Shown: positions 7,313 through 16,000, counted from the first letter of the stretch. The stretch: 64,000 nucleotides of DNA from JAPOXK01 sp965220315 (GCA_965220315.1 CBDCPP010000002.1:248001-312000), one strand, 5' to 3'. Notes: generated from the sequence alone by a model not told the origin. A program made the numbers and translations.

Positions 7313-9481
7313 ATGACCTCAGCGAGCCCCGCGCGCCGAAGACGACGCGAGAACTACCCGGACCCGGTCTATTGGGTCTGGCGCAAACTTACCTCGGTGC
7401 GCTTCGCCCTGGTGCTGATCGGTCTCGTCGCACTCTTCGCGCTCGCCGGCGTCGTTATTCCGCAGGTCCCGCCGCAGCTGGCGGGCGAGCAGGTTGCGGT
7501 TAGCCAGTTCGTCGACGAGCAGCGCGGCACTTGGGGCCCCTTCACCGATCCCCTCGCCGAGTTTCCCTGGTTTTACGACGCCAACGGTGGAGTTTTTAAT
7601 CTCTTCAGTCAGCCGTACTGGTATGCACTCGTCGCGCTGCTGGCTCTCGCGATCCCGGTTTGCACCGTCAGCCGGTTCCCACCCATCTATCGATTTGCGC
7701 GCCGCCCGCAGCGGCGGGTCCCCGACCGCTATTTCGAGCGAGCCCGGCACCGCGTCGATTTTGCCGCACCGCCGGATACGGGCGCGATGGAGACGGTGTT
7801 GCGCCGGCACCGATTCCGCGTGCAGGCCGAGCGTCGCGACGAGGCGCTGTACCTTTTTGCGGATCGCTTCAGCTGGGCGCAGTTCGCCACGTTCGTTTCC
7901 CATCTGGCGTTGCTGCTGCTGGTATTAGGCACGCTCCTGACGAAGTTCGAGGGAGAAGAGTTCCAATTCTGGGTGGGTGAGGGCCAGAGCCGCCCGCTAT
8001 TCGGCACGGGCGGCGAGCGGCAGCAGATGTTGGTGGTCGTCGATGACGTGGTCGCACGCTTTAACGACGAGGGCCAGGCGCTGGACTTCCGCAGCGTCGT
8101 CCGCGTAACCAGCGCGGGCGAAGAGATCGCGATGGGTGAGGTGACGGTGAACGGTCCGCTCAATGCTGGCGGCTTCCGCGTGCACCAGGCGGCTTATTGG
8201 GAGCACGGTGCCGCGCTCCAAGTTCGCGCCGCCGATTCCGGCCAGCTCCTCTACTCTGAAACGCTTCTGCTTGACCAGCAGTTTTTTGGTCCCCGCGTGC
8301 GCATCACCAACTTGGATACTGGCGCTGTGGTCGCCGAGGAGGTGATCCATCTGCCGCAGGCAGTGGCTGATATGCCCGATAGTGGCTACCAACTCATTCC
8401 CTTGGGCGAAGAGACGAGCCTCGCACTGATATTGCTGCGCGGTCCTGAGGGTGATTCAAGGTTCTACTACAGTCGCCTCCCACTGGCGGCTGGGACGAAC
8501 GCCACGAGTAGCGCCCCGGCGCTGGCAGCGTCAGATTTGCGCCTTTTCGCGCCGCCGCCACTCGCTCCGCGGCTCCGGATCTACGATGCAGTGAGCGGCC
8601 GGCTCCTCGCGGAGGATGTCATCACGCTCTCGGACGTGTCCCCGGACGATCGCACGGTCGCTCGCGTGGGTTTCATCCCGTTAACCGACGAGGAGACCTT
8701 GGCAGTCGGCTTTGAGGAAGGAGGAGGCGCGTCACGCTTCTTTTACTTTAGTGAACGCGAGGCAACGCAGCGCGGCTTGCTGGAACCCGGCGGCCGCGCC
8801 GCGTTGGGAGCCTTCGAGCTGGAGTACGTGCGCGCCGAACCGGACCTGAGCTTGCAGGGGCACTTAGCCCCGGGTGAAAGCCAGCGGATCGGACGTATGG
8901 AGCTTGCATACCTGGGCGCCGAGCCGGTTTACTTCGCGACCGGAGACGGTGTTCCCGGCGCGGCTGGTGAGACGTTGTTGCTACTAGAGCGTTTCGGCCA
9001 GGGTCGGACTACTTCCACCTTCGATGCGCGCGGAGGCGAGGGGGTCGAACTCGCTCAGACGACGGCCGTGGCGAGTACGACCACCGGAAGCACGGGTAGC
9101 GTTGCGGCGTTGCCCGCTCGATTGGCGATCGGCTTAGGTGGCAGTATCCCGCGCCTTGATCTGCGCGAAGGCGAGAGCGCAGTGGTCGGTAACTACGAAT
9201 ATGCATTTGTCGGCGCGCGCGAGTTTACGGGCCTGACTGTGCGCCGCGATCCGGGCGCTTTGCTCTTTTGGATCGCGATCGGCCTGGGCATCCTCGGGCT
9301 TGCGACTACATTCTTCGTGCCGAGGCGTCGTATCTGGGCAAAGATCACGCCGGATCGTGTTTATCTCGCCGGCCACGCCGGCCACGCTGTCAACTTGCGG
9401 CGTGAACTCGCGCACTATGCGAGCGAGGCTGGCGCGCCGGATGCGGATACACTTCTCGACGATGACTGGGACGACGAATGA
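7313..9481 (+). CDS. resB: Cytochrome c biogenesis protein ResB/Ccs1
   Basis: 722 aa. Membrane helices near residues 30-52, ~95-120 and ~188-208 precede a very large external domain, and a final helix (ALLFWIAIGLGILGLATTFF, ~640-665) leads to a short cytoplasmic tail. This is the ResB/Ccs1 layout; the N-terminal VRFALVLIGLVALFALAGVVIPQ is family-typical. ResB works with CcsA/CcsB (found at 43880-44791) in System II heme delivery to apocytochrome c. It is longer than most family members (about 450-550 aa) because of the expanded external domain. A GCCAGGT site precedes ATG 7313. Likely clients are the diheme cytochrome at 21386 and others. Confidence 0.9.
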   Translation: MTSASPARRRRRENYPDPVYWVWRKLTSVRFALVLIGLVALFALAGVVIPQVPPQLAGEQVAVSQFVDEQRGTWGPFTDPLAEFPWFYDANGGVFNLFSQPYWYALVALLALAIPVCTVSRFPPIYRFARRPQRRVPDRYFERARHRVDFAAPPDTGAMETVLRRHRFRVQAERRDEALYLFADRFSWAQFATFVSHLALLLLVLGTLLTKFEGEEFQFWVGEGQSRPLFGTGGERQQMLVVVDDVVARFNDEGQALDFRSVVRVTSAGEEIAMGEVTVNGPLNAGGFRVHQAAYWEHGAALQVRAADSGQLLYSETLLLDQQFFGPRVRITNLDTGAVVAEEVIHLPQAVADMPDSGYQLIPLGEETSLALILLRGPEGDSRFYYSRLPLAAGTNATSSAPALAASDLRLFAPPPLAPRLRIYDAVSGRLLAEDVITLSDVSPDDRTVARVGFIPLTDEETLAVGFEEGGGASRFFYFSEREATQRGLLEPGGRAALGAFELEYVRAEPDLSLQGHLAPGESQRIGRMELAYLGAEPVYFATGDGVPGAAGETLLLLERFGQGRTTSTFDARGGEGVELAQTTAVASTTTGSTGSVAALPARLAIGLGGSIPRLDLREGESAVVGNYEYAFVGAREFTGLTVRRDPGALLFWIAIGLGILGLATTFFVPRRRIWAKITPDRVYLAGHAGHAVNLRRELAHYASEAGAPDADTLLDDDWDDE

Positions 9482-10476
9482 TGGATCTCGTCGCGGCTAT
9501 CGATATCAACATCGACCCGCACCTCATCAGGGGTGGGTTCGGGCTTACGTGGCACGGTTTCTTCACGGCGGTTGGAATCGCGGCGGGCGTGCTCCTCTCT
9601 TACCGGCTCGCGCGGGGCAAGGGTTTCAGCGAAGACGACGTTTTCACGGTGGCGCTGGTTGCCGTGCCTGCAGGCATCGTGGGCGCACGCGCGCTATGGG
9701 TAGTCGAGCATACGGACGCGATCAACTCCGTTGGGGATGTCTTTCGGCTTACCGATGGCGGGATCTCAATCTATGGGGCGATGATCGGCGGTGTGCTGGG
9801 CGGGCTGATCTACGTTTCCCTTTTCCGCCCACAGTTTCCAAAGTTCCTGGCGTTGGACATCGCTGCTCCGGGCATGATCTTGGGTCAGGCCGTTGGTCGT
9901 TGGGGCGACCTCATTAACGGCGAGCATTTCGCGGATCGGTCGGGCTTGCCCTGGGCGTTTCGCTACACGCATCCCCAGACGGATGGTCCCTGGGCGTCTT
10001 ACGTTTCGGGTGAGCCGCAGCAGCCTTGGGTGCGTGGAGACACTGGAAACTTGCAGGACGGAGCGGCTGTCGCAGTGCATCCCGTCGCTGGCGGATACGA
10101 GTGGATCCTGGATCTCATGATCCTCGGCGTGCTGCTCTATTTGAGACGGCGCGGAGTACTGCCGGGTTGGGGCTTCGTCTTTTACGTGATCGCCTACGCG
10201 GCGGTGCGCGGGTTCCTCGGTATCCTCCGAACGGATGAGCAGACGATCGGAGGGATGTCCGTACCCCAGCTTCTGGCGGTGATCACGGGTGTCATGGCGG
10301 TCGGACTCGCTTTCTACCTCCTTCGCAACCCGCAGCAGCGCGTTCGCGATGTCGAGGGGTACCTGGCCGCTGAACCGCCCGACCACGCCGCTCCGCGAGA
10401 GCAGTCTGTGAGGAAGCGTCCGGCGTTGACGGACGCAGGGCCGAAGCGGGTGCGCATCCGCAAGCGGCGGCACTGA
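9478..10476 (+). CDS. lgt: Prolipoprotein diacylglyceryl transferase
   Basis: 332 aa, polytopic. It transfers diacylglyceryl from phosphatidylglycerol to the lipobox cysteine of prolipoproteins. The family signature region is GQAVGRWGDLINGEHF (usual form GRxGNFxNxE, here with Asp for the first Asn), after GGISIYGAMIGGVLGG. The C-terminal ~50 residues form a basic cytoplasmic tail longer than usual. The ATG overlaps the resB stop by 4 nt (ATGATG; either ATG could serve), so the two are translationally coupled. Confidence 0.93.
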   Translation: MMDLVAAIDINIDPHLIRGGFGLTWHGFFTAVGIAAGVLLSYRLARGKGFSEDDVFTVALVAVPAGIVGARALWVVEHTDAINSVGDVFRLTDGGISIYGAMIGGVLGGLIYVSLFRPQFPKFLALDIAAPGMILGQAVGRWGDLINGEHFADRSGLPWAFRYTHPQTDGPWASYVSGEPQQPWVRGDTGNLQDGAAVAVHPVAGGYEWILDLMILGVLLYLRRRGVLPGWGFVFYVIAYAAVRGFLGILRTDEQTIGGMSVPQLLAVITGVMAVGLAFYLLRNPQQRVRDVEGYLAAEPPDHAAPREQSVRKRPALTDAGPKRVRIRKRRH

Positions 10477-10713
10477 GCGCGCTGGAAGTGTCTGCTCTCA
10501 GCTCGTATCTGACTCTTTCTAGCCGTCCGAGGCCGTATTCTTAAAGAAGATCGGCACGCTGCTCGGTTCCGCGCGAGCCTTAGGAGGCTGGGAACGCCGC
10601 GAGGGATTGTCAACGCCAACGCGCGCTGAGTTCGGGCAGGCGGACAAGGTGTTACGGTGAAGTGGGTCTGCGGCGGCCGGGCCCGCTGGCAAACCCGGAG
10701 GGGGAGAGTGAGC
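10477..10713 (+). other. Leader of the sulfur-carrier operon with nested inverted repeats
   Basis: 237 nt without a gene. A two-tier hairpin is visible: GTTCC (10566-10570) pairs with GGAAC (10591-10595), enclosing AGCCT (10576-10580) and AGGCT (10585-10589). No T-run follows. The final ~60 nt before the ribosome site (GGAGGGGGA, 10698-10706) are also G/C-rich. I could not match it to a TPP, SAM, Moco or T-box consensus, so it is only a candidate structured leader. Confidence 0.3.
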
Positions 10714-11814
10714 ATGCCGGTGAAGGTTTACGTTCCAACACCGTTGCGGTCGTTCACACAGAGCCGCGCGTTCGTTGACGCGGCAGGCGCGGACGTGGCG
10801 GGAGTACTCAGCGACCTCGAACAGCGCTTCCCCGGTCTCGGTGCGAGAGTCTTCGACGCTGATCGAAACCTACTCAAGGAACTCGACGTATTCGTTAACG
10901 GTCAGGAGATCAGCGCGCTCGGTGGCGTTGAAACGTCGCTCAACGACGGCGACGAGATTTCCTTGATCCCCGCTGTCGCCGGCGGTGCGGTGATGACACC
11001 GGAACAGGTGGACCGCTACAGCCGACACATGATCATGGATCAGGTGGGTCCGTTGGGGCAGCGGAAGATCACAAACGCGAGCGTCCTGGCGATCGGCGCA
11101 GGCGGTCTTGGCTCACCGCTCTTGGCCTACCTTGCAGCTGCTGGGGTCGGCACGATCGGCATCGTCGATTTCGACGATGTCGATCTCAGTAATCTCCAGC
11201 GACAGATCATCCACGACACGGACGATATCGGCCGCCCGAAAGTCGACTCGGCCGCTGACCGCATCGCGCGAATTAATCCCAACGTGGCGGTGATCAAACA
11301 TCGCGAGCCGCTGACATCCGAGAATGCGATGGAGATCATCCCCAATTACGACGTCATCGTGAACGGCGCGGATAATTTCGCGACGCGCTATTTGGTGAAC
11401 GATGCATCATTCTTTGCGGGTAAGCCGCTGGTCGACGGCAGCATCTTCCTGTTCGAAGGACAAGTAACCACGTTCATTCCCAAAGAGGGTTGCTACCGCT
11501 GCCTCTACCCCAGTCCTCCGCCCCCCGGCATGGTTCCCTCCTGCGCAGAGGCGGGGGTACTCGGCGTGTTGCCGGGCACTGTCGGTACGATTCAGGCCAC
11601 CGAGGTCCTGAAGCTGATTCTCGAAGTGGGGGAGCTGCTGCAGAATCGGCTGCTCCTTTACGACGCGCTGGCTATGGAATTCCGCACCGTCAAGATCCGC
11701 CGCGACCCCAAGTGTCCCCTGTGTGGCGATGATCCCTCCGTGGTCGAGTTGATCGACTACGAGGCGTTCTGTGGTTCGCCCTTCCACGAGGGCGCCGTCG
11801 CCACCCCCGTCTAA
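10714..11814 (+). CDS. MoaD/ThiS-like ubiquitin-fold domain fused to ThiF/MoeB E1-like adenylyltransferase
   Basis: 366 aa. Residues 1-91 are a complete beta-grasp sulfur carrier ending in PAVAGG (Gly90-Gly91), nearly the same tail as the separate CysO downstream. Without a stop the frame continues into an E1-like enzyme starting at MTPEQVDRYSRH (94), with GAGGLGSP (ATP loop), the DNLQRQ-equivalent SNLQRQIIH, GADNFATRY and zinc cysteines CYRC and CPLC. E1 enzymes of this type adenylate the Gly-Gly tail and help thiolate it. ATG 10714 has a strong GGAGGGGGA site 7 nt upstream; the longer GTG 10657 start was rejected. The carrier tail is internal, so it needs proteolysis or is inactive. Confidence 0.9.
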   Translation: MPVKVYVPTPLRSFTQSRAFVDAAGADVAGVLSDLEQRFPGLGARVFDADRNLLKELDVFVNGQEISALGGVETSLNDGDEISLIPAVAGGAVMTPEQVDRYSRHMIMDQVGPLGQRKITNASVLAIGAGGLGSPLLAYLAAAGVGTIGIVDFDDVDLSNLQRQIIHDTDDIGRPKVDSAADRIARINPNVAVIKHREPLTSENAMEIIPNYDVIVNGADNFATRYLVNDASFFAGKPLVDGSIFLFEGQVTTFIPKEGCYRCLYPSPPPPGMVPSCAEAGVLGVLPGTVGTIQATEVLKLILEVGELLQNRLLLYDALAMEFRTVKIRRDPKCPLCGDDPSVVELIDYEAFCGSPFHEGAVATPV

Positions 11815-11825
11815 CGGAACTCGCG

Positions 11826-12098
11826 ATGTCCATCGAAGTTCGGGTCCCGTCCGTGCTCCAGAACGTTACACAGGGCCAAAAAGTGCTGCGCTACGAGAGC
11901 CCGACCGTGCGCGATCTGCTCGCTGATATCGACAAGGATTATCCGGGGTTTCGCGATCAATTGATGGAGGATGGCGAGCTGCGACGGTTCGTCAATATTT
12001 TCCTGAACGACGAGGATATCCGCTTCCTCGAACAGCTCGACACGCCGATCGCGGATGGGGATTCGATCGCGATTCTTCCTGCTTTAGCTGGCGGGTAG
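11826..12098 (+). CDS. cysO: CysO-like sulfur carrier (MoaD/ThiS family)
   Basis: 90 aa ubiquitin-fold protein ending exactly in LPALAGG, the exposed Gly-Gly needed for thiocarboxylate formation. In Mycobacterium tuberculosis CysO-thiocarboxylate is the sulfur donor for the CysM cysteine synthase, and the cysteine is then released by the JAMM protease Mec+. The same gene set follows here (cysM at 12107, JAMM at 13079), and the E1-like enzyme precedes it by 11 nt. Assignment to CysO rather than MoaD or ThiS rests on this context. Confidence 0.88.
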   Translation: MSIEVRVPSVLQNVTQGQKVLRYESPTVRDLLADIDKDYPGFRDQLMEDGELRRFVNIFLNDEDIRFLEQLDTPIADGDSIAILPALAGG

Positions 12099-12106
12099 GC
12101 GGCGCT

Positions 12107-13063
12107 GTGTCGCTTGAGGCGCGCCGTTACGATTCGCCGCTCGACCTGATCGGGGATACGCCGATCGTGCGGCTGCGGCGTACATCGCCCAGCCCGGAGG
12201 TGCGCATCTGGGCCAAGCTTGAGGGGCAGAACCCCACAGGGTCCGTGAAAGATCGGATCGCGAAGGCCATGATCAATGCGGCCCGCGCGGACGGGTCGCT
12301 CCGGCCTGGGCAAATGATTCTCGAACCCACGAGCGGCAACACTGGCATCTCACTCGCGATGATCGCACGGATCTATGGGCACCCGATCCGCTGTGTGATG
12401 CCGGAGAGCGTGAGCGCTGAGCGTCGGGATCTGCTCCGGTTCTACGGAGCCGAGATTATTCTTTCGCCGGGTGAATTGGGGACCAATGGATCGGTGCAGA
12501 TGGCGCAAGAACTCGCTACACAAGATCCATCCCTGTTTATGCCCTTCCAATACGAAAACCCCGCCAATCCCGCCGCCCACGAAGTGACTACCGGCCCCGA
12601 GATCCTGCGCGACTGCCCGAGCATCACGCATTTCGTGGCGGGACTGGGCACGGGCGGAACGCTCACGGGCGTGGGCCGCTTCTTCAGAGCCACCAAGCCA
12701 GAGGTTCGGATTATCGCCTCGGTTCCGCACCCCGGCGATCTCGTTCAGGGCTTGCGCAGCCTCGACGAGGGGTACATCCCGCCGGTGCTGGACGAGTCGG
12801 TGCTGGACGCCCGGATCATGGTGGATAGCCGGACCTCGTTCGCGGTCACCAAGGCGCTGATGGATAACGAGGGGATCTTCGCGGGCATCTCCGCCGGTGC
12901 TGCCGTGCGCACCGCTCAACGGGTGGCCGAGCGGCTGTCACACGGCGATATCGTCGTGCTCCTCGCCGACGGGGGGTGGAAGTACATCTCGACTCGCCTC
13001 TGGGAACGTGATTACGAGGAGATCCGTGGGGACGAAGCGATCGAAGGGCAGATTTGGTGGTAA
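12107..13063 (+). CDS. cysM: Cysteine synthase CysM, CysO-dependent type
   Basis: 318 aa fold-type II PLP enzyme. The Schiff-base lysine is Lys48 in NPTGSVKDR, the phosphate loop is PTSGNTG and GTGGTLTG follows near 182-190. The C-terminus (GWKYISTRLW ... EGQIWW) resembles the extended C-terminus of M. tuberculosis CysM, which folds over the active site and is a marker of the type using O-phosphoserine plus CysO-thiocarboxylate. Start is GTG 12107, 8 nt after the cysO stop. Expected reaction: O-phosphoserine + CysO-COSH to CysO-cysteine adduct. Substrate choice is inferred from the tail and neighbours. Confidence 0.9.
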   Translation: MSLEARRYDSPLDLIGDTPIVRLRRTSPSPEVRIWAKLEGQNPTGSVKDRIAKAMINAARADGSLRPGQMILEPTSGNTGISLAMIARIYGHPIRCVMPESVSAERRDLLRFYGAEIILSPGELGTNGSVQMAQELATQDPSLFMPFQYENPANPAAHEVTTGPEILRDCPSITHFVAGLGTGGTLTGVGRFFRATKPEVRIIASVPHPGDLVQGLRSLDEGYIPPVLDESVLDARIMVDSRTSFAVTKALMDNEGIFAGISAGAAVRTAQRVAERLSHGDIVVLLADGGWKYISTRLWERDYEEIRGDEAIEGQIWW

Positions 13064-13078
13064 CCTGCCGCGCTAGCG

Positions 13079-13594
13079 ATGGCTAGCGAGCTTGCTCTGC
13101 CGCAGGTCTTCATTGAGGAGATGATCGCGCATGCCCGCGAGGATGAGCCGCACGAGGCGTGCGGCGTGATCCTTCGTCTTCCCGACGGCGCGCTCAGACT
13201 CTATCGTACGACTAACGCTGAGGCGTCACCATTCCGCTTTTCAATTCCGCCAGTGGAGTTGCATTTCCTCTATCGCACCATAGACGCGTGCGACGCTGAC
13301 CTGCTTGTTATTTACCACTCCCACACGAAGACGGAAGCGCGTCCCTCCCCCACGGATATGGGATTTGCCCGCATTTGGGAGAGCACCGATCCATGGCCCT
13401 ACTGGGTCGTCGTATCCCTGCAGAACTCCCGACCAGAGGTGCGCGCGTGGCGGATCGAGGATGGCGAGGCGCACGAAGTCGGTTGGGACGCAGGTGATCC
13501 GCCCCCCGGCAGCGGGCGCCTGCGACTGGAGACCGTGGAGAATCCACAGGGCCGCCCCCGAGTCACTGTCAGTGAGGTATCCCTCTCGTCCTGA
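13079..13594 (+). CDS. mec: JAMM/MPN+ metalloprotease, Mec-like (M67)
   Basis: 171 aa. The complete JAMM motif is present: Glu26 in HEACGV, then His80-x-His82 (YHSHTKTEA) with Ser90 and Asp93 in RPSPTD. The Mec enzymes of Actinobacteria remove cysteine from the C-terminal Gly of the CysO-cysteine adduct. The family is homologous to eukaryotic deubiquitinases that cut after Gly-Gly. About 40 residues follow the usual domain end (DPPPGSGRLRLETVEN onwards), with no recognised motif. Given that two Gly-Gly-containing fusion proteins are encoded in this window, this protease is the obvious candidate to process them (inference). Confidence 0.9.
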   Translation: MASELALPQVFIEEMIAHAREDEPHEACGVILRLPDGALRLYRTTNAEASPFRFSIPPVELHFLYRTIDACDADLLVIYHSHTKTEARPSPTDMGFARIWESTDPWPYWVVVSLQNSRPEVRAWRIEDGEAHEVGWDAGDPPPGSGRLRLETVENPQGRPRVTVSEVSLSS

Positions 13595-13623
13595 AGTGCT
13601 GGTCGATCGGCGGTTCTAGCGCC

Positions 13624-14475
13624 ATGCCGGATGTCTCTCGCCCCGCGCCCATCACGCTCGCCGGTCGTCGCTTCGACTGGGGCCGGCGCACCTACCTCAT
13701 GGGCATTCTCAACCTGACCTGCGATTCGTTCGCGGGAGACGGCCTCGCCGCCGATGTCGGCCGGGCCCTCGCGCAAGCGGAGCGCTTCGCTGCGGAAGGG
13801 GCAGACGTTTTGGACTTAGGCGCTGAGTCGACCCGGCCCGGTTTCACGCCCGTGCCGGCCGAGCAACAGATCGCGCGGCTGCTGCCCGTGCTGGAGCGTC
13901 TTCGCGATGTCTGCGACCTGCCACTGAGCGTCGATACGACCAGCGGCGAGGTCGCGCGCGCAGTCCTCGCGGCCGGCGCCAGCCTCATCAACGACACGAG
14001 TGGTCTGCGCGGCGATGCCGAGATGGCGCGCGTGGTTGCGGCGGCGGCCGGTGCCGCCGTTGTGATGCACAATCAACGCGGCCGCCCTTTCCGCGATGTG
14101 ATCGACGGTGTCGGCGCCGGGCTTGCAGTGTCCTTCGAGATAGCGGCGCGGGCGGGCTTGCCGCGCGAGCAGTTGATTATCGATCCCGGGATGGGCTTCG
14201 GCTGGGAGCTACGGCAGAATCTGGAGATCATTCGGCGGCTGGGCGAGCTTCGTGGACTCGGCCGGCCGCTTCTCGTGGGCCCTTCGCGCAAGAGTGCGAT
14301 CGGGTTGGTGCTGGACCTTCCGGTGGAGCAGCGCCTTGAAGGCACGGCGGCGTTGGTTGCGCTCGCTATCGCCAATGGCGCCGATATCGTTCGCGTCCAC
14401 GATGTGGAGGTGATGAGCCGTGTAGCACGTATGACAGACGCGGTGGTGCGTGGTTGGGAGCCGTCAAGTGGCTGA
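13624..14475 (+). CDS. folP: Dihydropteroate synthase
   Basis: 283 aa TIM barrel that joins p-aminobenzoate to hydroxymethyl-dihydropterin pyrophosphate. Motifs: MGILNLTCDSFAGDG (usual NxTPDSF with Cys in place of Pro), DLGAESTRPG, SVDTTSGEVA, LINDTSG, DPGMGFG, GPSRKSAIG and RVHDV near the C-terminus. It is followed by folK with an 8-nt overlap. It may be cotranscribed with the cysteine genes, 29 nt downstream of the JAMM gene. Confidence 0.94.
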   Translation: MPDVSRPAPITLAGRRFDWGRRTYLMGILNLTCDSFAGDGLAADVGRALAQAERFAAEGADVLDLGAESTRPGFTPVPAEQQIARLLPVLERLRDVCDLPLSVDTTSGEVARAVLAAGASLINDTSGLRGDAEMARVVAAAAGAAVVMHNQRGRPFRDVIDGVGAGLAVSFEIAARAGLPREQLIIDPGMGFGWELRQNLEIIRRLGELRGLGRPLLVGPSRKSAIGLVLDLPVEQRLEGTAALVALAIANGADIVRVHDVEVMSRVARMTDAVVRGWEPSSG

Positions 14476-14980
14476 TTGGGTCGAGGTTGGGATCGCCCTT
14501 GGTGCTAATCTCGGCGACCGGAGCGCGAAGTTGCGTTTCGGACTCGCGCAGCTTCCCCCGCGCGTGCGCGTCACGCAGCTGTCGCCCCTGTACGAGTCGG
14601 CACCGGTCGGTGTGACCGACCAGCCTTTGTTTCAGAATGCGGTCTGTCTGGCGGAAACTGGCCTGGAACCGCTGCAGCTACTCGATTTTCTCAAGGAGAT
14701 CGAGCATGCCGCGGGGCGCCGTCCCGGGCGGCGCTGGGGCCCTCGCCCTCTCGATCTCGACATCCTCTTCTTTGGTGACCGCGTCATCGAGTCGGGACGG
14801 CTCGCCATACCCCATCCCCGGATTCGGGAACGTGGCTTCGTGTTGCGCCCGCTTGCCGATCTCGATCCCGATCGGTGCCTGCCGGGTTGGACTGAGGACG
14901 TTCATACGGCGCTCGTCGCGATCGACACGAGCGATCTCGTCGAGATAGCCGGTCCGGAGTGGGGAACCGAGGCGGACTAG
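14468..14980 (+). CDS. folK: 2-amino-4-hydroxy-6-hydroxymethyldihydropteridine pyrophosphokinase
   Basis: 170 aa HPPK. Signatures: GIALGANLGD near the N-terminus, SPLYESAPVGVTDQPLFQNAV, and the family block GRRPGRRWGPRPLDLDILFFGD, followed by HPRIRERGFVLRPL. It makes the pyrophosphate substrate used by FolP, encoded just upstream. The GTG at 14468 has GGGAG 7 nt upstream and overlaps folP by 8 nt; GTG 14450 lacks a ribosome site. The aldolase folB is not in this cluster, and folE is at 40641. Confidence 0.94.
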   Translation: MADWVEVGIALGANLGDRSAKLRFGLAQLPPRVRVTQLSPLYESAPVGVTDQPLFQNAVCLAETGLEPLQLLDFLKEIEHAAGRRPGRRWGPRPLDLDILFFGDRVIESGRLAIPHPRIRERGFVLRPLADLDPDRCLPGWTEDVHTALVAIDTSDLVEIAGPEWGTEAD

Positions 14981-15204
14981 TCGTCTAGTGGCTCCGCCTC
15001 GAATTCGAGACCGGCCAAGTCGTCCTCCATCGATACGAGCGTCCACCCCACCCAAAATGCCAGTGCGGATACGATCGCGACGCCCGCTGTTACCGGCACC
15101 GCTAGTGCCGCATAGCTCCGCCGCGCCAGATATACGCAGAAGAGCAACAATTCGATTACCGCCGCCGTCATGAGCAGCAGTCCGGTGAGGCGTGCGCGGT
15201 CCAT
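14977..15204 (-). CDS. Small two-helix membrane protein, unknown
   Basis: 75 aa on the minus strand, its 3' end overlapping folK by 4 nt. Two predicted membrane helices (residues ~7-26 and ~34-55) are followed by an acidic C-terminus (MEDDLAGLEFEAEPLDD). I recognise no family. The hydrophobic pattern and acidic tail look like a real protein rather than a shadow, and no other gene covers this segment. It is one of only two minus-strand genes in the window. Confidence 0.55.
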   Translation of the reverse strand: MDRARLTGLLLMTAAVIELLLFCVYLARRSYAALAVPVTAGVAIVSALAFWVGWTLVSMEDDLAGLEFEAEPLDD

Positions 15205-15278
15205 GGGCCTGAGGATACGGCAAAGCGGACGGCATACGGTGGGCGTTGCGCGAGTCGGCCCTCATATACTCGGCTGGC

Positions 15279-15962
15279 ATGGAAGTCGAGCCCGACCGCA
15301 CAGCCGACGGAAACGCGTTGAGCTGCTCCGCCTCAGAAATCCCAAACGGGAACCCGTCTGCGGTTCCCGGCGAAGCGCTCACCCCGCGCGAGGTGCTGCT
15401 GCACCGGCGAGTTGTGCACATCTCGCCGACGCGGATCGAAGTGCGGCGTCCCAACTCCCTGATTATTTTCCCGGCGCTTGGGATTGGCCTCACGGCGTTC
15501 CTCTTGTTTTCGCTGCTGCAGTGGACCAGCTCGCTGCCCGCCTGGGCGTTGCCGCTGTTGCTCATCCTGGCCGTGCTCGCCCTCCCTGTCTCCGGGCTGG
15601 GGCTCGTATACACGCTTTTTGGTGCGAGCGTGGTCGCCGACCGGGAGGGAGAGTCCGTGGCGTGGAAGCAAGGCTTTCTGGGCATGGGGGTTGGCACCAC
15701 GGCTCTCGTCCCCTTCTGGAAGATCCGCGAGTTCTTGGTGGAGGACGCGGGCCGAGAGATCCGACGCCCCGACGGCGTCGAGCCTGCACATGCCTTCGCA
15801 CAATGGGAGATTACCCTGGTCAAGAAGAGCGGGACGCGGCTGCGCATTGGTGGCCTCTCGGTCCCGCGTGCGTTTGAGGAACAGGGGCTCGATCAGGTTA
15901 TGGAAGTCGCCGAGGCATTCGCGGCCTTGAGCGGGGCTCCTGTCCGGGGTCCGATTTGGTAG
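15279..15962 (+). CDS. Membrane protein of unknown function (PH-like C-domain?)
   Basis: 227 aa. The N-terminal ~55 residues are low complexity, followed by a short beta-rich segment (VHISPTRIEVRRPNSLIIF), two membrane helices (~67-90 and ~95-115), then ~100 residues of alternating hydrophobic character (KIREFLVEDAGREI, TLVKKSGTRLRIGGL) that resemble bacterial PH-type membrane proteins. This is only a fold-level impression. A TATACT hexamer at 15265-15270 lies 8 nt before ATG 15279, and no ribosome site is seen, which would fit a leaderless transcript. Function unknown. Confidence 0.65.
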   Translation: MEVEPDRTADGNALSCSASEIPNGNPSAVPGEALTPREVLLHRRVVHISPTRIEVRRPNSLIIFPALGIGLTAFLLFSLLQWTSSLPAWALPLLLILAVLALPVSGLGLVYTLFGASVVADREGESVAWKQGFLGMGVGTTALVPFWKIREFLVEDAGREIRRPDGVEPAHAFAQWEITLVKKSGTRLRIGGLSVPRAFEEQGLDQVMEVAEAFAALSGAPVRGPIW

Positions 15963-15973
15963 GCTCGCGCCTT

Positions 15974-16000
15974 TTGACTTCGTCTCGGCCTGACTATGCA
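15974..16000 (+). promoter_or_regulatory. Candidate promoter upstream of purF
   Basis: TTGACT (15974-15979) and TATGCA (15995-16000) with a 15-nt spacer, shorter than ideal. It lies 110 nt before the purF start. The leader between them (to 16109) shows no purine riboswitch consensus that I can recognise. Confidence 0.3.

Noticed and set aside
10477..10713. TPP, SAM or T-box riboswitch
   Set aside because: Conserved cores of these classes are not present; only generic stems are seen.
10975..11000. Sequencing frameshift creating the carrier-E1 fusion
   Set aside because: Both domains are in the same frame with normal codons across the junction, so no error is needed; it is kept as a true fusion, though an indel upstream in evolution is possible.
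14678..15847. 389-codon minus-strand frame across folK and the next genes
   Set aside because: It crosses a well-supported HPPK gene and two other candidate genes, and its translation has no domain-like pattern.
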